Shown piece by piece: positions 44,115-54,309 of a stretch of DNA of 64,000 nt. Each line of letters begins with the position of its first letter. Position 1 is the first letter of the stretch. The notes below the pieces were generated by a model. The model saw only the letters and a list, made by a program, of their open reading frames with translations. It was not told the origin of the DNA and searched no databases. The stretch spans positions 1 through 64,000 of the forward strand of contig SADC01000193.1 of assembly GCA_004194705.1 (NCBI GenBank), written 5' to 3'. A program made the translations under genes and the position numbers. This DNA comes from Ditylenchus dipsaci. Taxonomy: Eukaryota > Nematoda > Chromadorea > Rhabditida > Anguinidae.

Positions 44115-44560
44115 ATCTTGAATCGATTACAATCATTTCGATTGATTATAACCGTTTACGAAAATATAATCCATTGTAAATTTCAAATTCATTTTATTGC
44201 AATCGTGTAATCGATGGTAAATGTTCAGTTCGTTCGTTTGCGATAGTTTAATCGATTGTAAATTATTAATTCTTTCATTAATATTATAAAATCGATTGCA
44301 AATATTTGATTCTTTCATTTACAATCGTGTAATCGATTGCAAATCGATTACATAGAAAAATCAAAAATTTGCAGTCCATTATAGAATTACAAATTGAAAG
44401 ATTAAAAATTTGCAATCGATTACACGATTGTAAATGAAATAATCAAATATTTACAATCGATTGCAAACAAAAGAACTGGACATTTACCATTGAGTACACG
44501 ATTGCAATTGAATGAATTTGAAAATTTGAATCGATTACATTTTTGTAAATTTTCGGTCTC
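44115..44560. repeat. Word-repeat palindrome: ATCGATTGTAAAT
   Basis: About ten copies of TGTAATCGATTGCAAAT-like words arranged symmetrically around about 44340, with flanking pairs such as GAACTGGACATTTACC against its inverse. The design resembles the hAT word arrays; tips and target duplication were not identified. Confidence 0.6.
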
Positions 44561-45010
44561 TAAATTAACCCTGAGGGAACATCACTGCTCCCGCCTTTTT
44601 GATTTAAATTAAACGCTTAATTTTTCAAATTGACTTTTCTCTTTTATTTTTACACAATTTTCCAAAACATTAATAGCATCATGTAGCCCTGGATCTTAGC
44701 TTTCTAATGAGCTATGACAATTAACTGCATAATATCAAAAATAAAGAGATATACTTACTAAAAGAAAGTTTTCGGTTTAGGTCCTTCTATTCAAATACGT
44801 AAATCTCTTTATTTTATATATTTTACAATTAAAATTTCTAGCTTATAAGGAAGCTGAGATATGAGCCTATATGATAATGTAAAAATTAAAAAAAAAGTTA
44901 TTAAAAAAAAGTTATTTAAAAAAAAATCAAAAATTTAATTTTAAAATTAAGAGGTAGATTTAAGATGGAAAAGCGTGTAATTTAATGAAAAAAGCGGGGT
45001 GTTTCATACC

Positions 45011-45405
45011 TAGGGTTGGGCAAAATACCGGTATTTTGTTTTCCCGGTATTAATACCGAAAACCGGTATTTTTCGGTATTTTGTTACCAAATGGTTAAGA
45101 GGGGGGACCAAGGCATAAAAGTGAAAAAAGTTATTTTTTTATTATTTTTTCGTATGATACACTATTTGCGCATACTATTTACATACTATCATATACTATT
45201 CGCGTATACGCATACATATCGTACGAAAAACTTGAAATTTTCGAATTTTTTGAAAATTTTCTGAAAATTTTTCACTTTTTTGACGTGGTCTCCCTTCAAA
45301 AAAAAATATTTTCAAGCAATATTAAAATACCGACTTTCCACATCCGGTCTTTTATTAATAAAATACCGGTATTAATATTGGTATTTATACCATTGGTCAA
45401 CCCTA
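45011..45405. mobile_element. hAT-H: 395-bp MITE with ATACCGGTAT words
   Basis: The tips TAGGGTTGGGCAAAATACCG and TAGGGTTGACCAATGG (inverted) are flanked by TTCATACC and TTGATACC (8 bp, one difference). Both ends carry AATACCGGTATT and TAATACCG. A smaller foldback sits inside. Confidence 0.88.
45099..45296. mobile_element. Small MITE with GGGGGACCAAGGC tips nested in hAT-H
   Basis: AGGGGGGACCAAGGCATAAA then AGTGAAAAAAG is mirrored by CACTTTTTTGACGTGGTCTC then CCTT. The interior is AT-rich. Confidence 0.6.
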
Positions 45406-46388
45406 TTGATACCCATCCAAAGTCAACTGTATACCTTATAAAATAAAATAAATTTGAAAATTTATTTTTTTGAAGTTTTTGTAAAAACTAGACTTTTCAG
45501 TTAACCGGTAGTCCTAATTTAAAACATGTTTAATTACTATGCCATATATCAAAAAATAACTTCCTCGCTTTGCTATAATAATGATAAGACAGCCACCACA
45601 TGCCTCTACTATACAATTTGTTTGCCAAATATAAAAATACTAATTTCCTCCAACCACAGCTATTTTAATAGGATAATAAATACTTTTGATAAGCATACAA
45701 AATGCTATTTCCAGACGTCTTAATTACCTTATTTAACGATTTTTGGTGTAAGCCACACCTGGTTTTAGACTAGCCAGATAAACCAGTTGACAGCTAGATC
45801 AGTGGAAGCTAGATCAGTGGTAGTTATAGTAAAATCAGGGAGAGGGAAACCGGTTGGTGCTAAGCCTATTGGTGTGCAGAGTCAATTAAACCCCAGCAGC
45901 TAATAATAATAGAATACATGCACCCAGCCCAACTAAATTAGCATTGTGTAGGACTACTAGTGATGCACCACCACCGCAAATTGATTGGATACAGCAGGGA
46001 GAGGGTGGAACCATTACTTTTTTCTTCCTTTCTTCATCACCTGCGGCTTCACCAATGGCCTTTGATCTTTTTGCTCCTTTCTGTGAGTAAAAAAAGATTT
46101 TGATTACCTTTTGGTAATAAAAACATTTGGTTATAATCAAGGAAATGGTAGAATCAGGGTAGTTAAATATTAGGATTATTTAATTTTTAGTCATTTTATA
46201 GGTTACAACGGGCAGTTTGTAAAGATTTAAAAAAAAAATTAGGTGAAAAACCCTATCTTTCTAAAGTAGATTTAGTAGCCAAAGTGTCTGCAGCAATCCC
46301 AAATAAGCATCAGAATTTAAAAAATACTTCTATTTTTCTGAATGTTTTTCGAGCTGTTTTTGTGATTTGACTATCCTCTGCGACCGGC
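45406..46388 (-). other. Mostly empty; possible terminal exon at 45886-46080
   Basis: On the minus strand an acceptor, TTTACTCACAG, precedes a 64-codon frame with a Lys-rich start (GDEERKKKVMVPPSP) and a hydrophobic C-terminus (NLVGLGACILLLLAAGV, stop 45886-45888). It could be the tail-anchored or GPI-signal end of a gene, but I found no upstream exon and do not recognise it. Confidence 0.3.
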
Positions 46389-46702
46389 TTATGGCTAATT
46401 TATCGTCGTTGTCGTTGGCGTAAAAACGCATTTATAAAACATTTTTTCCAACGACAACGCCAACGACAACGAAAAATTTTCTTCCAAATTAGACAAATTT
46501 TGCATTTTAAGTCAGAATTTTGAGGATTAACTATATTCTCCACACGTTTTCCGTCGAAATTTCGACTGAAAATGCAAAATTTGTCCAATTTGGAATGCAA
46601 AATGTCGTTGTCCTTGGCGTCGTCGTTGGCGTTGTCGTTGGATTTTATAAAAAAAATATTCCAACGACAACGACGACGACAACATTTGTGAATGAGCCAT
46701 AA
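46389..46702. repeat. Word-repeat element: GTTGTCGTTGGCG
   Basis: The left TTATGGCTAATTTATCGTCG and right end GACAACATTTGTGAATGAGC then CATAA are inverse. The interior alternates CAACGACAACGCCAACGAC and its complement. No target duplication was found. Confidence 0.65.
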
Positions 46703-47067
46703 ACAAATAGGTCAGGACAAGTTGGTGTTCCTTGAGCCGACACTTGAAAATTTATTCCCTGTTTCTTCTGATATCGAGTGACGAAATCGGACATTATTCA
46801 AACTGTTGTTAAGTCGTTTGTCAGTTTTTGTAGTAAGTCAACATTAGGTGGTCCAAAAAATTTTATTTTTAGGCGTTCGTCAAGTGAAAAGTTCGACTCC
46901 GGTGATTTTAGGTTCTACCGTATTTCTTTTAAAGGGCCATGGCCACGCGTTCTGGATTTTCCCCCGCCAATTCGAAAATTTTCGCCTAATCATTAAACTT
47001 CTGTACGGATTTTTTAGCTCAGTTTTAAAAAACAAGGCCTTGAATTTAATTTTAGTAATAATTGTGT
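46703..47067. other. No gene recognised
   Basis: Contains AACAAGGCCTTGAATTTAAT, related to a repeat near 12450 and 30410. Otherwise nothing. Confidence 0.3.
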
Positions 47068-47068
47068 T

Positions 47069-47500
47069 ATGGCTCATTTATGAACGTTGTCGTTGTCGTC
47101 GTCATTGGCGTTGTCGTTGGGAGAAATGTTTTATAAATGCGTTTTTTCCGCCAACGACAACGATAATGCCAAAGACAACGACGACGACAACGACGACCCT
47201 TTTAAAAAAATCCAACGACAACGCCAACGACAACGACGACGAAATTTTTTATTCCAAGTTGGAGAAGTTTTGCATTTTCAGTCAAGATTTCGAGGTGAAG
47301 CGTGTCGGAAATCCTGTGCTCCTTCAAAATTTTGGCTTAAAATGCAATACTTGCTTAATTTGAAAGAAAAAATTTCGTTGTCGTTGTCATCGTCGTTGTC
47401 TTTGGCGTTATCGTCGAATTTTTTATAAATAGGTCGTCGCCGTCGTTGGCGTGATAATGCTTTTATAAAAGAAAAGTGGTGGTTGTGACAACCGTTGTCG
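47069..47500. repeat. Second GTTGTCGTTGGCG word-repeat element
   Basis: Starts TTATGGCTCATTTATGAACG, as in the inverted right end of the 46389 copy, and has at least four arrays of CAACGACAACG or its complement. The right edge is unclear. Basic or acidic ORFs across it come from the repeat. Confidence 0.6.
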
Positions 47501-48229
47501 TAGACGCCAATCCCTCTCTTAATAAAGCCATCCCTCCTCTTAGAGCCACCCTAACCCCCTCGCGTTTTTTGACTAGCATTTCAGAGCTACGGCAATTTTT
47601 GATTAAAAATTTAATATTTTTGAACATCCAAAAAGCCACCGATGGCTCTGTTGGAGGAAATACGGGTTGTCAGCATAACCTACTAAAATTAATAAAAAAA
47701 TTCTATTATTAATTTTTCGGTAAAATTTTTAAAAAAATTATATTATTGTTGATATCCAACATGTAACTGTTAATTAAAATTTCTGAGTGAAAAAGATTTT
47801 AAGTGTTGCTCTTTAAACTGTTTTTATGTCACCATGGATACTTTTTTGAGAATGTAAACAAATCCTTTATTGGAAGGAACAAATGACGAACATTGAACAA
47901 ACAAAAAAGTTTGTATTTAAAAGGAACCGAATGGTTTCTATTCAATTTTTTATGTGTGCGTGTGGGCTGACCCACAGATGTAGGCTTGTACAGTCATTTG
48001 GAACTAGATGAACATAGACTTTTTATTGGTTTAATAGGAGGAATTGATTAAGCTACTCCTAATAGACTCTTTTTGATAGGTTTCTTCTTTCTTTTTTTGC
48101 TTTTCAAATTAGGTGTAATAGTTAGACTTTTTGTGAATAATTATTATTATGTGTTAACTAGGAAGGCCCAGGAGCACATATTTTGACAGAATAAAAAATT
48201 AACTTATTTTCACTTTTTAACTTCGTATT
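47501..48229. other. No gene recognised
   Basis: AT-rich with no recognisable element. Confidence 0.35.
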
Positions 48230-48232
48230 GTT

Positions 48233-48430
48233 TTAAACGCGCTACGCGCGTCTTTTTGGCCGCTTAAAGCGGCCAATATCTCATGCCTATCTCATGCCCG
48301 TTTTCAAGAAATCTAATCCAGTCCGGGATCTCACGCCCATTTTCAGGGCATTCAACCCAGTCCAGGATCTCACGCCCATTTTCAGGGCATTCAACCCAGT
48401 CCAGGATCTCATGCCCACTTTCAGGACTAA
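48233..48430. repeat. Two GC hairpins followed by a 39-bp tandem
   Basis: AAACGCGCTACGCGCGT and GGCCGCTTAAAGCGGCC form adjacent hairpins, then three units of a 39-mer starting CCAGTCCAGGATCTCACGCC. This could be the end of an unidentified mobile element. Confidence 0.7.
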
Positions 48431-48578
48431 CTATAATTAATTAAAACTCTTTGAGACGTCCAGTTTATATACTCATTTAAATCATAACTACAAATGATTT
48501 TAAAAGTACGAATAATAATTGCTTAAGACTCTATATGCATTGTGTTCAGGGCATAACATTGTGTTAAAGCATAATGTA

Positions 48579-48730
48579 TAGGGTTGTCAAGTCGAGTACT
48601 CGAAATCGAGTAATTTCGAGTATTATTCGAAATTTTTCAGATTTCGAGTATCCACGAGTACTCGAACATTTTCAGTTTTGATAAGATTTCGAGTCGAGTA
48701 CTCGAAAATTTCGAGTACGCGACAACCCTA
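48579..48730. mobile_element. hAT-I: 152-bp MITE with CGAGTACTCG words
   Basis: The tips TAGGGTTGTCAAGTCGAGTA and TAGGGTTGTCGCGTACTCGA (inverted) are flanked by ATAATGTA and ATGATGTA (8 bp, one difference). The interior is TCGAGTACTCGA-type words. Same length as hAT-G but a different word. Confidence 0.9.
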
Positions 48731-48784
48731 ATGATGTATATTGACTATTCGCTCCAAAAATGAGGGGGGGGGGGCGGGGCGGTG

Positions 48785-49505
48785 GTGACCCCTTTTTAGG
48801 TCAACTATGAATAGTGTTTAGACGTCGTCCAAGTAATACGCTAAAACCGATAAAAAAAAGTAGTTTCCAAACAATTTCCGCACTAAAAAATAGGTTTTCA
48901 AAAAATTTTGGTTACCATAAGTTGACCAATTGCCTTGGTCCCCCAAGCTAAATACACCAAAAAAGGTACCTGGATACTCTTAAAAATACCGAAAAGATGG
49001 GATTTGAACATAGTTTTGTTAGCTGGGGCCTACCGCATAAAGAAACTCTGGTATGCGTATTGCTTTTATGCATCCAGAGTTACTTTCGAATGATTTGTGT
49101 CTAAGGTATGTGCGTATGCGCATCTCAACTCCAAGCCCCCAAGCACCCTGCGCCCCGAAGGGGCGCCCCGAAGGGGCGCAGGGGCTTGAGAGTTAGAGAT
49201 GCGCGCACTCACTTACCTTAGACATAATTCCGAGCAAAAATCTTGATCAAAAATACATATAGAGATTTTTTTGCCTAACTCCAGTGAACAAAACGCGGTC
49301 GGATACCTTAATACCCGATATTTCAGCTTGAAGGACTAAGGCAATCGGTCAACTTATGGAAACCAAAATTGTTTTGAAACCTATTTTTTAGTGCGGAAAT
49401 TGTTTGGATACTACTGTTTTATCGGTTTTAGCGTATAAAAATCACTTAAAAGACGTCTAAATACTATTCATAGTCGACCAAAAAAAATCCCCCTCTGTCC
49501 ACACC
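48785..49505. mobile_element. PAL-family element, copy P7, both arms present
   Basis: Outer arms pair CTATGAATAGTGTTTAGACG with CGTCTAAATACTATTCATAG, and TTGACCAATTGCCTTGG with the inverse near 49335. The core has GTCTAAGGTATGTGCGTATG on one strand and CTCACTTACCTTAGACATAA on the other, around a GCGCCCCGAAGGGGCGC hairpin. Confidence 0.8.
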
Positions 49506-49989
49506 TCCACCACCGATTGAGCGGATCAGTTTTCGGGTCCGACGGGCTTAATCGCTCAGAATTCGATGTTTATGGTGGTTTTGAGTGGTTCAGGGTGGAT
49601 TTGTGAGTGATTTAGCCGATCGGACCCAAAATCTGATCCGCTCAATTGGTTTTTCTCATAAAGTTTACTCCCCCTTTAGTAAACCCCCAAAAAACCAATA
49701 ATTTTGGCCTTTTGGCCATTCCGGAGTGGGTCTCCAGCCATCTGGTCTTTGCCCACCCCTGAATTTCACACAAAAAATTTTAAAAATTGTTGATTTCGTG
49801 TCGAGAACGGAATCTGTGACAGAAATGAGGAAATCTGTGACAGAAAAAAGTGAATTTGGTACAAAAAAAAGTGAATCTGGTACAAAAAAAAAGTGAATCT
49901 GTAACAAAAAAAGTTTTGCCCTGAAAAAATTCAATGCTTGATTTTTTTTTGTCTTAAAAGGAATTTGAAATTTGACAGCGACTTTTGAA
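49506..49989. repeat. Repeat fragments, no gene
   Basis: 49680-49800 is related to 5553-5660 (GCCATCTGGTCTT, CCTGAATTT, GATTTCGTGTC). 49805-49925 repeats GAATCTGTGACAGAAAAAAG about five times with drift. Confidence 0.55.
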
Positions 49990-51079
49990 TAGAGATGGGA
50001 ACAAACAATATATTGTATTGGGATATTGGGGTATCGGGTCGAATAAAGGCGTTAATATTGGTATTGGGATAATGGTTGGTGTCTTTCGAAATATCGGTAT
50101 TGGTATTGGGTTTGACGAAGATATTGGGTGCTAAATAATGAAATTTTTCCAATAGAAATTTCAAAATTTTACTTATATTTCCTCATTTTTTGGCCTAATG
50201 GATGACATTAAACAAATTTTATCTATTATTTTTTCATTGATTTACTTAACTTGATTTACTTAACTTAAAACGAAAAGACTTTTCTATACCCAAAATGTTT
50301 CGGTGATTATAAAAACCAATGCTAGAAGTTCTGACTCAGAAGTGATTTTTTTGACAAAATCGAGTTTTCGACGCTACTGTCATATACACTTATAGCTATT
50401 TTTTGGCTGCTTTACCATGTTTTTCAACTCGGGCCGTGGGAAAAAGAGACTCTATATGCATTTTTTGATCAAGTGTACTTTTCGGAATCATGTCTAAGGT
50501 AAGTGAGTGCGCGCATCTCTAACTCTCAAGCCCCCTGCGCTCTCAAAGGGGCGCAGGGTGCTTGAGAGTTGAGGGTTATTTAAGTGAGAGTTGCGGGTTA
50601 TGAGAATTAAGGGTTATATTACAGTAGCGCCGAGTTTTCTTTTCCACATTTCTGCAACACCATGACAATATTTATTTCAAATTATTTCTCCCACATTCGA
50701 CAGCTGGTGCAATGACATTTATTTTTCGTCTAAAAATCAGTTCGCCCAACGTTAATTAGTCCGAAATTCAGATCGTCCGAGAGTTGAGTCTCGATTATTC
50801 GATTTCCGAGCACATTTTAATTTTGATTTTGTGGCCCTAATAAAAGCCTAAATGAATCAATTTTTGTTTTTCAAAATTTAAAAATCAGTTCCAGTATATT
50901 ATTTAGTCGAGATTAGACTAAATTAGGACCTTTTTTAACGTTTTGGTGAACAAATGGTCTTTTGAAAAAAAAATTGGTATTGGGCAATATATTGGGGTCC
51001 ACAACTTTGAAATATTGGTATTGGGTCTGGAGAGGGTCAAAAAATATTGGTATTGGGCAAAGGCAAATGCCCATCTCTA
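49990..51079. mobile_element. hAT-J: 1.1-kb non-autonomous hAT with GGTATTGGG words
   Basis: The tips TAGAGATGGGAACAAACAAT and TAGAGATGGGCATTTGCC (inverted) are flanked by the exact 8-bp duplication CTTTTGAA (49982-49989 and 51080-51087). Both ends carry ATATTGGTATTGGG words. A PAL fragment sits inside. No transposase. Confidence 0.93.
50395..50580. mobile_element. PAL-family fragment, copy P8
   Basis: GGGCCGTGGGAAAAAGAGAC, ATGTCTAAGGTAAGTGAGTG, GCGCATCTCTAACTC and a CCCCCTGCGC hairpin; the far arm is lost. Confidence 0.65.
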
Positions 51080-52056
51080 CTTTTGAATCTAAGAGCAACT
51101 TTTTTAATGGAAAAAACCATGCTGAACACGAATCCCGGATCTCAGAATTTCGATTGGCAAACTTCCCCTACTTTTCGTATAATTGTAAATTTTTTAGAGA
51201 GGGTTATTTGTTCTTTTAAATTTTTATCTGCGATAAATTTTTGTATGTGGGCAAACGACACACTATTAGAAAGCCCAGGAAAAGTACTTCCGTGTGAGTA
51301 TAAAAAACATGCTGTAACCACTCAATTCACTGCTCACTAGCCTAAAGAAAAAAACCATACATCACCTTGATGAGTCATCACGAAATTGAGCTTTTCGAGG
51401 GTGCTGTACCACTATTTTTCCGGCTAATTTCGGATATTCGTGTTCCCGTGAAAAAATAAACCAGGGTGAACCGTCGTTACAGTTGGGGATTTCGTGTTAG
51501 CACCCATGAGCTCTTCCAATTCCATTTTTTTGTATCTAAAACATCCAATAAATAATCACCGAAAATCAATGCGCACTGACTGAAGTTTTAAAAAAAATTC
51601 TGCGGCTTTTTTTTACTAACGAGTTTTCCATATTTAGGTTGACCTGCGCACCTCAGACTTCAAAGAAACTACTAGCAGTGGATTGGCAGCTAGCCTAGCC
51701 AGTTGGCTGAATTTGCTGAGTGGAATGACTATGGCAATATTCCTCATTTTGCTGGTCTTTCTCCTGCTCTTCCTTTCCGCACTCCACATACCTCTTCCAT
51801 CTGAAATTTGTGATCGCAAGAAAATTCAAATGTTTGAATTTGTGCTTCGACTCTCCAATGAATACTTGGTAGGATATTTCTGGAAAACTCTTCCCTAGGG
51901 CAGCTGAATTTACAAAATTCTACACAGTTTCGATTTACTAAGCTTTCCAATTAAGAAATATAAGAATAATTCCTGAACCATAATTTTTCGGCCTAGGGGC
52001 GTTTGTTCCCCTTATGGAAATTATTTGCGTTCTGCCCAACGTTCTATTTAGGCTTT
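51080..52056 (+). other. Mostly unassigned; candidate membrane-protein exon at 51638-51868
   Basis: After CCATATTTAG the plus frame reads DLRTSDFKETTSSGL then a strong membrane segment, GMTMAIFLILLVFLLLFLSA, then FEFV and RLSNEYL, ending at a TTG|GTAGGA donor or, unspliced, at TAG 51896-51898. The 77-codon frame with acceptor and donor looks exon-like, but neighbours were not found and I do not know the family. A GCTGAACACGAATC repeat phrase is at 51122. Confidence 0.35.
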
Positions 52057-53288
52057 TTAACACGGGAACGGCTGTACGTCCTGATGGTATGTCCTTGTGC
52101 AAAATTTCACGCTGAGCACGATGGTGAAAAAAAAATTGAAAAAAGAGTAACTCTACGGTGGTCAGCGGCCTTTGTAAATGATCAATATCCCGATTTTCGC
52201 CTATACCACTTCGAAGAATTAAAACATGCCACTGGTTTGATTTATTTTTCATATATTATGTGCAAAAAAAGCACAGATTGCGAGCTTTCGAATAACATAT
52301 CGTGAAGGCATTTGTGACAATCATATGAAAAAATTTTGGCTTAGAGAAACCATTGTGTTTTTTTTTCAAAAACGTTGTTTGTATAAAATATGTACAAAAA
52401 AGCGTGGAAACGCCATTTTTTAGTTAATGGTTAATACTATTCGACAAAGCAAAAAATTGCAATAGATAGTGCTTTAAAGTGATCTGCAACCCGGCTTCTT
52501 GAGTGTTTAGCAAACGTTCAAAAGTATATACCAAAAGGCATCTTGACCTGAAACTTTGATTTCGCTGCATTAATCTGAAATTCTGACACCTGATTCGTGT
52601 TTAGCATGGTCAATTTACTTGAGAAACTGTCCTTTAATTATCACAATCACTGTCAAATTTCAAATTCCGCTCGATAAAAAAATTATTTAAATTCAAATTT
52701 TTTGAATTTGAAATTTGACAGTGATTGTGATAATCAAAAGACAGTTTCTCAAGTAAATCGACCACGCTGAACACGAATCAGGAGTCAGAATTTCAGATTT
52801 ATGTAGCGAAATCGAAGTTTCAGGTCAAGATGCCTTTTGGTATATACTTTTGAACGTTTGCTAAACATTCAAAAAGCCTGGTTGCAGATTACTTTAAAGC
52901 ACTATCTGGTGCAGTTTTGCTTGCTTTGTCGAATAGTATCGACCATTAACTAAAAAACGGCGTTTCCACACTTTTTCGTACATATTTTTGTCTGAACAAC
53001 GTTTTTGAAAAAAAAACACAATGGTTTCTCTAAGCCAAAAAATGCCTCCACGATATGTCATTTTCAATCTAGCAATCTGCGCTTTCTTGAAATATGAAAT
53101 ACTAAATAAAAATTAAAACAGTGTCATAAAACATGAGTTTTACCTCTTTGAAGTGGCATAGGCAAAAATCGTGACATTGATGGTTCACAAAGGCCGCTGA
53201 CTTTTTTCAATTTTTTTTCACCACCGTGTTCAACGTGAAATTCTGCACAAATACATACCATCAGGACGTACAGCCGTTCCCGTGTTAA
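52057..53288. repeat. 1.23-kb foldback (piggyBac-like TTAA edges)
   Basis: Nearly the whole element is one palindrome centred near 52675. The left start TTAACACGGGAACGGCTGTA matches the right end inverted, and TTAA abuts both ends. The arms contain CACGCTGAGCACGATGGTGA, GATTCGTGTTTAGCATGG and TTTGAACGTTTGCTAA. The phrases recur in the 34446 element. The ORFs are by-products. Confidence 0.85.
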
Positions 53289-53751
53289 CTAAGTTCTAGG
53301 CCTTAGGCCAGGGTAGGCCAGCGTATGTTAGCCGGAACTAAAAAATGCTTTACGAACTACAAAAGGGTTTGAAAATAAGGCCTAAGTATTATAGCTAAAA
53401 TAGCTAAAACAGAACATAGGGCAGAACGCCAAAAATGTCCAAAGGGGGACAAACGTCTAGGTAAAAGGATAGTTCGCACCGGGAACAGTTCGCACCGCTT
53501 CTTGTAGAGGACAGTTTGCAGCGGACACTTCGCAACGGTTTTTCTAGTGGGACAGTTTGCACCGGTTTTTCAAATTATTTTTCTTCCGTATTTTTGTCTT
53601 GAAATTTGTTTTGTTATTTTAAATGTTTTGCAAAGAGCCATCTACAGTCCTGCTGGACTGTTTATACACCATCAAAACAAGTTGGTCGTCTATTTGGGAC
53701 AACTTTTTTCGTGTTTTTTAGGTTACAAATTATGTATTTTATACTAACTAG

Positions 53752-53782
53752 TTTCTGCCCGCCCTGCGGGCGGGTTTTATTT
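53752..53782. repeat. GC hairpin
   Basis: TGCCCGCCCTGCGGGCGGG after ACTAGTTTC forms a strong stem. It may mark one end of the block that carries the satellite (a TTTTATATACTA phrase follows the array at 55840). Confidence 0.55.
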
Positions 53783-54309
53783 TTCGATGAACGTTTGTGG
53801 CAATAAATTATTCATTTTGTGACATTTTAAATTCAATGCTACCAAAATGAGACCTTTCACTCAACGAATTTTGAAAATTTTTGAGGTTCTCGATACAAAC
53901 TTCTTTGTTTATAACAAAAAGATAGAAACTTTCCGGAAAGAAGCGTGTCAAGAAACACAGAACTTGATAGGACATTAGAAATTTTTAAGCAGTCTCAAGC
54001 GGCGATCACACATTTTTACTATTAGTAAAATTTGTCGCGCGACATTTCCTATTATCTTTCGCTAAAATTCAGTTGTTTCGCCTGAATTTCAGCCAAAAGT
54101 TAGAAGAAAATCTCGCGCTACAAATCCTACTGATGGTAAAAAATGTCTGGTCGACATCTTTAACCACTTCTCAACTCGATTCTAACACGAAAAATAACAT
54201 GAACAAACACAATTAGCAGATATGATAACAACAAAGAGTCTTTTATTTTTCAACCATCGTTCTTTACTGAATAACCGCCGAGCAGAAAGAGAAAGACTGA
54301 ATTTCGAAG

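Noticed and set aside
46848..47428. Long plus-strand ORFs of 113-171 codons
   Set aside because: Mostly GTTGTC/CAACGAC word repeats; no domain, no stable frame preference.
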